From: Rheinheimera pleomorphica | Lineage (GTDB): Bacteria > Pseudomonadota > Gammaproteobacteria > Enterobacterales > Alteromonadaceae | Length of the DNA stretch: 64,000 nucleotides | Direction: 5' to 3' | Assembly: GCF_011634895.1 (NCBI RefSeq) | Contig: NZ_SIRR01000007.1 | Span: 372,001-436,000, forward strand | Shown here: positions 61,901 to 64,000 of the stretch, piece by piece | How positions within the stretch are numbered: position 1 is the stretch's first letter | How the letters are laid out: the number at the start of each line of letters is the position of its first letter | Notes under the pieces: model-generated | The model's database searches: none | The model's input: only the letters and a program-made list of their open reading frames with translations | Told to the model about the DNA's origin: nothing | Made by a program: the position numbers and the translations under genes

Positions 61901-64000
61901 CACCGCCAGTGGTGCAGCATTAACATTAACGACTTCCAGGTTAAAGGCATCGAGGCTGGCGGTAAATTCGCCATCCGACACGCTGATAACAATACCAGTA
62001 GTGGTGCCAACATCGGTTTTTGCCGGGGTGCCGGTTAAGGCGCCGGTGGCGGTGTCGAAGCTGGCCCAGCTGGGCTTATTGCTAATGCTAAAGCTCAGGG
62101 TGTCGTCGTCGGGGTCAGATGCCGTTGGCGTAAAGCTGTACTGGGCATCCTGCGATACGGTGGTTGCCGGTGAGCCACTGATGCTTGGCGCATCATTGAC
62201 ATTCGTCACTGTCAGGCTGAATGCCGGCAATGCTGCAGTTAAGCTGCCATCAGATACGCTAATGACAATACCGGCAGTACTGCCAACATCGCTATTGCCC
62301 GGTGTGCCGGTTAAGGCACCGCTGGCGCTGTTAAAGCTGGCCCAGCCCGGCTTATTGCTAATGCTAAAGGTCAGGTTATCGCCGGTATCAATATCACTGG
62401 CCGTTGGCGTAAAGCTGTACGGGGCATCCTGCGCAACGGTGGTTGCCGGAGAGCCGCTGATGGTTGGCGCATCATTAACATTCGTCACCGTCAGGCTGAA
62501 CGCTGGCAGTGTAGCGCTTAGGCTGCCATCGCTGACACTAATGACGATACCGGCTGTTGTGCCAACATCGCTATTGCCCGGTGTGCCGGTTAAGGCACCG
62601 TTGGCGCTGTTAAAGCTGGCCCAGCCCGGCTTATTGCTGATGCTAAAGGTCAGGTTATCGCCGGTGTCGATGTCACTGGCTGTTGGTGTAAAGCTGTAAA
62701 GTGCATCCTGCGCCACGGTGGTTGCCGGGCTGCCGCTAATGGTTGGCGCATCGTTAACATCAATAACTGTCAGGCTAAATGCTGGCAAACTGCTACTTAG
62801 CTCACCGTCACTGACACTGATCACGATATTGCTGTTAACCCCTACATCGGCTTGCGCAGGTACGCCGCGTAAGGTGCCTGTGGCGCTGTTAAAGCTGGCC
62901 CAGGCGGGCTGATTAGCGATGCTGAACGTCAGCGAGTTACTGTCAACATCAGCTGCCGAGGGGGTAAAGCTATACAGGGTATTCTGATTAACCAGAGTTG
63001 CCGCTATGCCGGAAATGGTCGGCGCATTATTTACTGCACTAATGGTCACCGTTGTCACAATAGCAGGCATGCTGCTATCAACGCCATCGTTGGCGGTGCC
63101 GCCGTCATCCTGCAGACTGTTCAACGTCACAACGCGACTAAGCGGGTTCGGATCCTGGCTGCTATTACGATAGGTTATCGCGTCCAAAATAGCTTCTGTC
63201 AGGGCACTACTGATACCGGTGGCGTGACTTAAACTGACGGTGGCCGTGCTGCCGGTCAGCACAACGCTGGCCTGTAGTGCATTACTGGCGGTGGTTAGCG
63301 AGTTAGCCTGAGTCAGCGCTATGTCGCTGCCATCAATGGTTAATATTTCCGCGCTGCCGTTGTTTACGCCGGTCACGGTCAACTGCAAGCCAATAACGCT
63401 CTGTGCGGCTTCAATCAGGTCGATACTGAGATTGTTAAACAAATCCACTGCAGCGCCGTTTTCGGTAAAGGTGACGGCGCCACCGGTTGCCGTCAGCACA
63501 GGTGCATCATTTTTCAGGCTGATACTGACCGACGCTGTTTCCGTTACCGGCGCACCAGCTTCATCAGTAAAAGTCCAATCCAGCACCACACTGGTATCCG
63601 GGTCGTTTGAGCTGTTGGTGTAGGTGATTTGCTGCATGATGGCATTAACGTCAGAACGTTCTGGCAGCTCGCCATTGGCATCGGTAAAGGTTAACAGCAA
63701 CTGGCCCGCGCTTGAGGTATCAAAACTGGCAATGGCCAGGCCATTTTTCAGTACTTCGCCAGCAACCAGGCTCATGCCACTGCCATCAGCAAAACTGAAG
63801 CTGTCGGTGCTGTTGGCACCGCCGCTGCGCATTATTGTCACAAACGCACCGCTGTAGTTACCGTTACCACCGTTCAGAATATCCAGCTCGTCGTCGGTTA
63901 CGGTGATATCGTTATCTATTACGACCGGGCTGCCTGCCTCAATAAAGGTGTTCCCCCCGGCCAGGTCTGACAGAACCGGAGCGCGATTGCCTTCTACTGC
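58916..64000 (-). CDS. Giant Ig/cadherin-repeat surface protein fused to an outer-membrane beta-barrel (5' end outside window)
   Basis: The frame is open to the right edge (about 1694 residues visible). From the visible N-terminus come cadherin-like beta repeats, then four 93-residue Ig-like repeats (61.91-63.04 kb), tandem-95/VCBS-type modules (LAVDDNFTLLVSDNHSY, LDVLLNDTDPDEDSL), an Asp/Asn-rich segment (DDSDSNNNLIPDN, DSNGNGIADYLD) that resembles calcium-binding type 3 repeats, and further modules with LDVLANASDPDGDTL. Near 59.52-59.60 kb comes SSGGALYGWPLLLLAALAVMRRRQ, which looks like a GlyGly-CTERM anchor, and about 200 residues more (NWSVEALFGN to LGVSYHF) that form an outer-membrane barrel with terminal Phe. 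The product should be a very large adhesin at the cell surface. Confidence 0.82.
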   Translation of the reverse strand, partial: AVEGNRAPVLSDLAGGNTFIEAGSPVVIDNDITVTDDELDILNGGNGNYSGAFVTIMRSGGANSTDSFSFADGSGMSLVAGEVLKNGLAIASFDTSSAGQLLLTFTDANGELPERSDVNAIMQQITYTNSSNDPDTSVVLDWTFTDEAGAPVTETASVSISLKNDAPVLTATGGAVTFTENGAAVDLFNNLSIDLIEAAQSVIGLQLTVTGVNNGSAEILTIDGSDIALTQANSLTTASNALQASVVLTGSTATVSLSHATGISSALTEAILDAITYRNSSQDPNPLSRVVTLNSLQDDGGTANDGVDSSMPAIVTTVTISAVNNAPTISGIAATLVNQNTLYSFTPSAADVDSNSLTFSIANQPAWASFNSATGTLRGVPAQADVGVNSNIVISVSDGELSSSLPAFSLTVIDVNDAPTISGSPATTVAQDALYSFTPTASDIDTGDNLTFSISNKPGWASFNSANGALTGTPGNSDVGTTAGIVISVSDGSLSATLPAFSLTVTNVNDAPTISGSPATTVAQDAPYSFTPTASDIDTGDNLTFSISNKPGWASFNSASGALTGTPGNSDVGSTAGIVISVSDGSLTAALPAFSLTVTNVNDAPSISGSPATTVSQDAQYSFTPTASDPDDDTLSFSISNKPSWASFDTATGALTGTPAKTDVGTTTGIVISVSDGEFTASLDAFNLEVVNVNAAPLAVDDNFTLLVSDNHSYLLDVLLNDTDPDEDSLTITTAKASIGLVSIQANKLLFTAPDNFSGTASFSYRISDGELSDMARVTLQIAGSNQNAPVITAPSDLTVDATGLFTKVDVGVATAVDSTGNRLAVSLVNGIPLFSTGRHELYWRATDASGQSSTVTQLLQINPLVSLSKPQTVLNNSTVSFDVILNGPPPAYPVEVGYVVTGSASTLTEHDLAAGSVQIDSGLRASISFNVFADLTTEAEKQIVITLDDNLNLGVNASTTITVTEANLAPVIQLDAQQQGENRLTLSKTAGVVTVSAQVFDANPADTVSLQWQADAALLNTSADTSQFVFDPADLSSGVYRIAVTATDDAPQPLSRTAEVYLLVQDTLPVLDDSDSNNNLIPDNVEGLGDSNGNGIADYLDPGFDCNVIPEQLAAVTQFVAEGEPGICLRKGATAVLSNTGGIQLTSADLQWLEPDMQASNIGGTFDFILRNLPATGASYALALPQRQPVPANAVYRKFTPANGWNNFVQNEQNRLFSAPGEPGFCPPPGSSNWQPGLTAGHWCVQLTIEDGGPNDADGLANGAIVDPGGVAVILNNNQLPVAADDSYAVQWNQSHTLDVLQNDTDADADTLSINQATAAFGNVSISDDGLTLLYTPSQDFVGEDSLSYAITDGNNGSASATVTVTVYYNRAPVVTNATASTDDRTSLELDVLANASDPDGDTLVISSATAQHGSVSVTAAQTLSYTPQPGFDGTDTVSFTLSDQRGGSVNGTVNITVTAYEVITVVNKSSGGALYGWPLLLLAALAVMRRRQNVLKPLLILAALFSFNSQANWSVEALFGNSTTRQSTAEVSRLLPADAELLQYDNSGNSWALGLSYYFTPRLAVQAHYVDLGDASVSIRGDSLTPAQFHQTVSDIGPMLAEGVRSGLSYHLWQYAGWSATVQAGVFAWDSETHSRAGNNLIQNKASDTDLYWALGARYALDQHLALQAMFNRYHLQGNKADNVMLGVSYHF
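61912..63035 (-). repeat. Four tandem 93-residue Ig-like repeats
   Basis: Inside the giant gene, the unit N(D/N)AP(T/S)ISG...YSFTPTASD...WASF...GALTGTP...VGTTAGIVISVSDG...AFSLTV recurs four times with a period of about 279 bp. The two central copies (about 62180-62458 and 62459-62737) are nearly identical in DNA; the outer ones are more diverged. The module is of the putative-Ig (He_PIG) type. Recent unequal crossing-over is the likely reason. Confidence 0.88.

Noticed and set aside
61869-62699. Long plus-strand open frame of 276 codons across the Ig repeats
   Set aside because: It is the mirror of the repetitive coding sequence on the minus strand; its own repeats simply follow the 279-bp period.
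61912-63035. Regular 279-bp repeats as a CRISPR array or other non-coding array
   Set aside because: They are in-frame protein repeats without short direct repeats or spacers.

Overview
The window reads as chromosomal DNA of a free-living, heterotrophic gammaproteobacterium close to Rheinheimera, Arsukibacterium or Alishewanella. That placement is inferred from protein flavour and neighbourhoods (DUF3334, DUF3019 next to MipA/OmpV, solitary periplasmic substrate-binding proteins, a PA4780-type RIO kinase, ComM); no rRNA marker is present. Genes are tightly packed on both strands, base composition is near balanced by eye, and a few patches are clearly AT-richer. No tRNA, rRNA, CRISPR array, transposase or integrase was found.

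Layout. 1-8 kb is an accessory zone. It holds the 3' end of a coiled-coil SMC-like ATPase gene, a 3-kb insert carrying a hipBA toxin-antitoxin pair bracketed by two diverged copies of the ATPase 3' end, a HepT/MntA pair, a two-gene unit resembling a toxin with a membrane immunity protein, and the wreck of a second HepT/MntA locus. 8-16 kb has a phosphatase, two solitary solute-binding proteins, a repeat protein, a RIO kinase, a diguanylate cyclase, a MAPEG protein and endonuclease I. 16-33 kb is mostly housekeeping: an amylase, a SNF2 helicase, ComM, PyrC, a drug exporter, DUF3334 and a four-gene operon MipA/DUF3019/response regulator/histidine kinase.

33-40 kb and 46-56 kb carry an alpha-glucan utilisation set: a LacI-type regulator, three further GH13 enzymes, one GH31 enzyme and a sugar:cation-type MFS transporter. 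Three near-identical 14-bp palindromes (TGCATACGTATGCA type) lie in front of the three GH13 genes at 36-56 kb, so one regulator probably controls them. Secreted or lipid-anchored amylases would cut starch and maltodextrin, the MFS carrier would import maltose-like products, and GH31 would remodel oligosaccharides. A chemoreceptor gene shares one of these control regions.

39-46 kb mixes an ArsR-led operon, a run of unknown secreted proteins, a second MipA, and a pair resembling a Tse2-type ADP-ribosyltransferase toxin with its immunity protein. The window closes with an ECF42-type sigma operon (48-50 kb), a ThrE-like exporter, and a giant repeat adhesin running off the right edge, in which a GlyGly-CTERM-like anchor is fused in frame to an outer-membrane beta-barrel.
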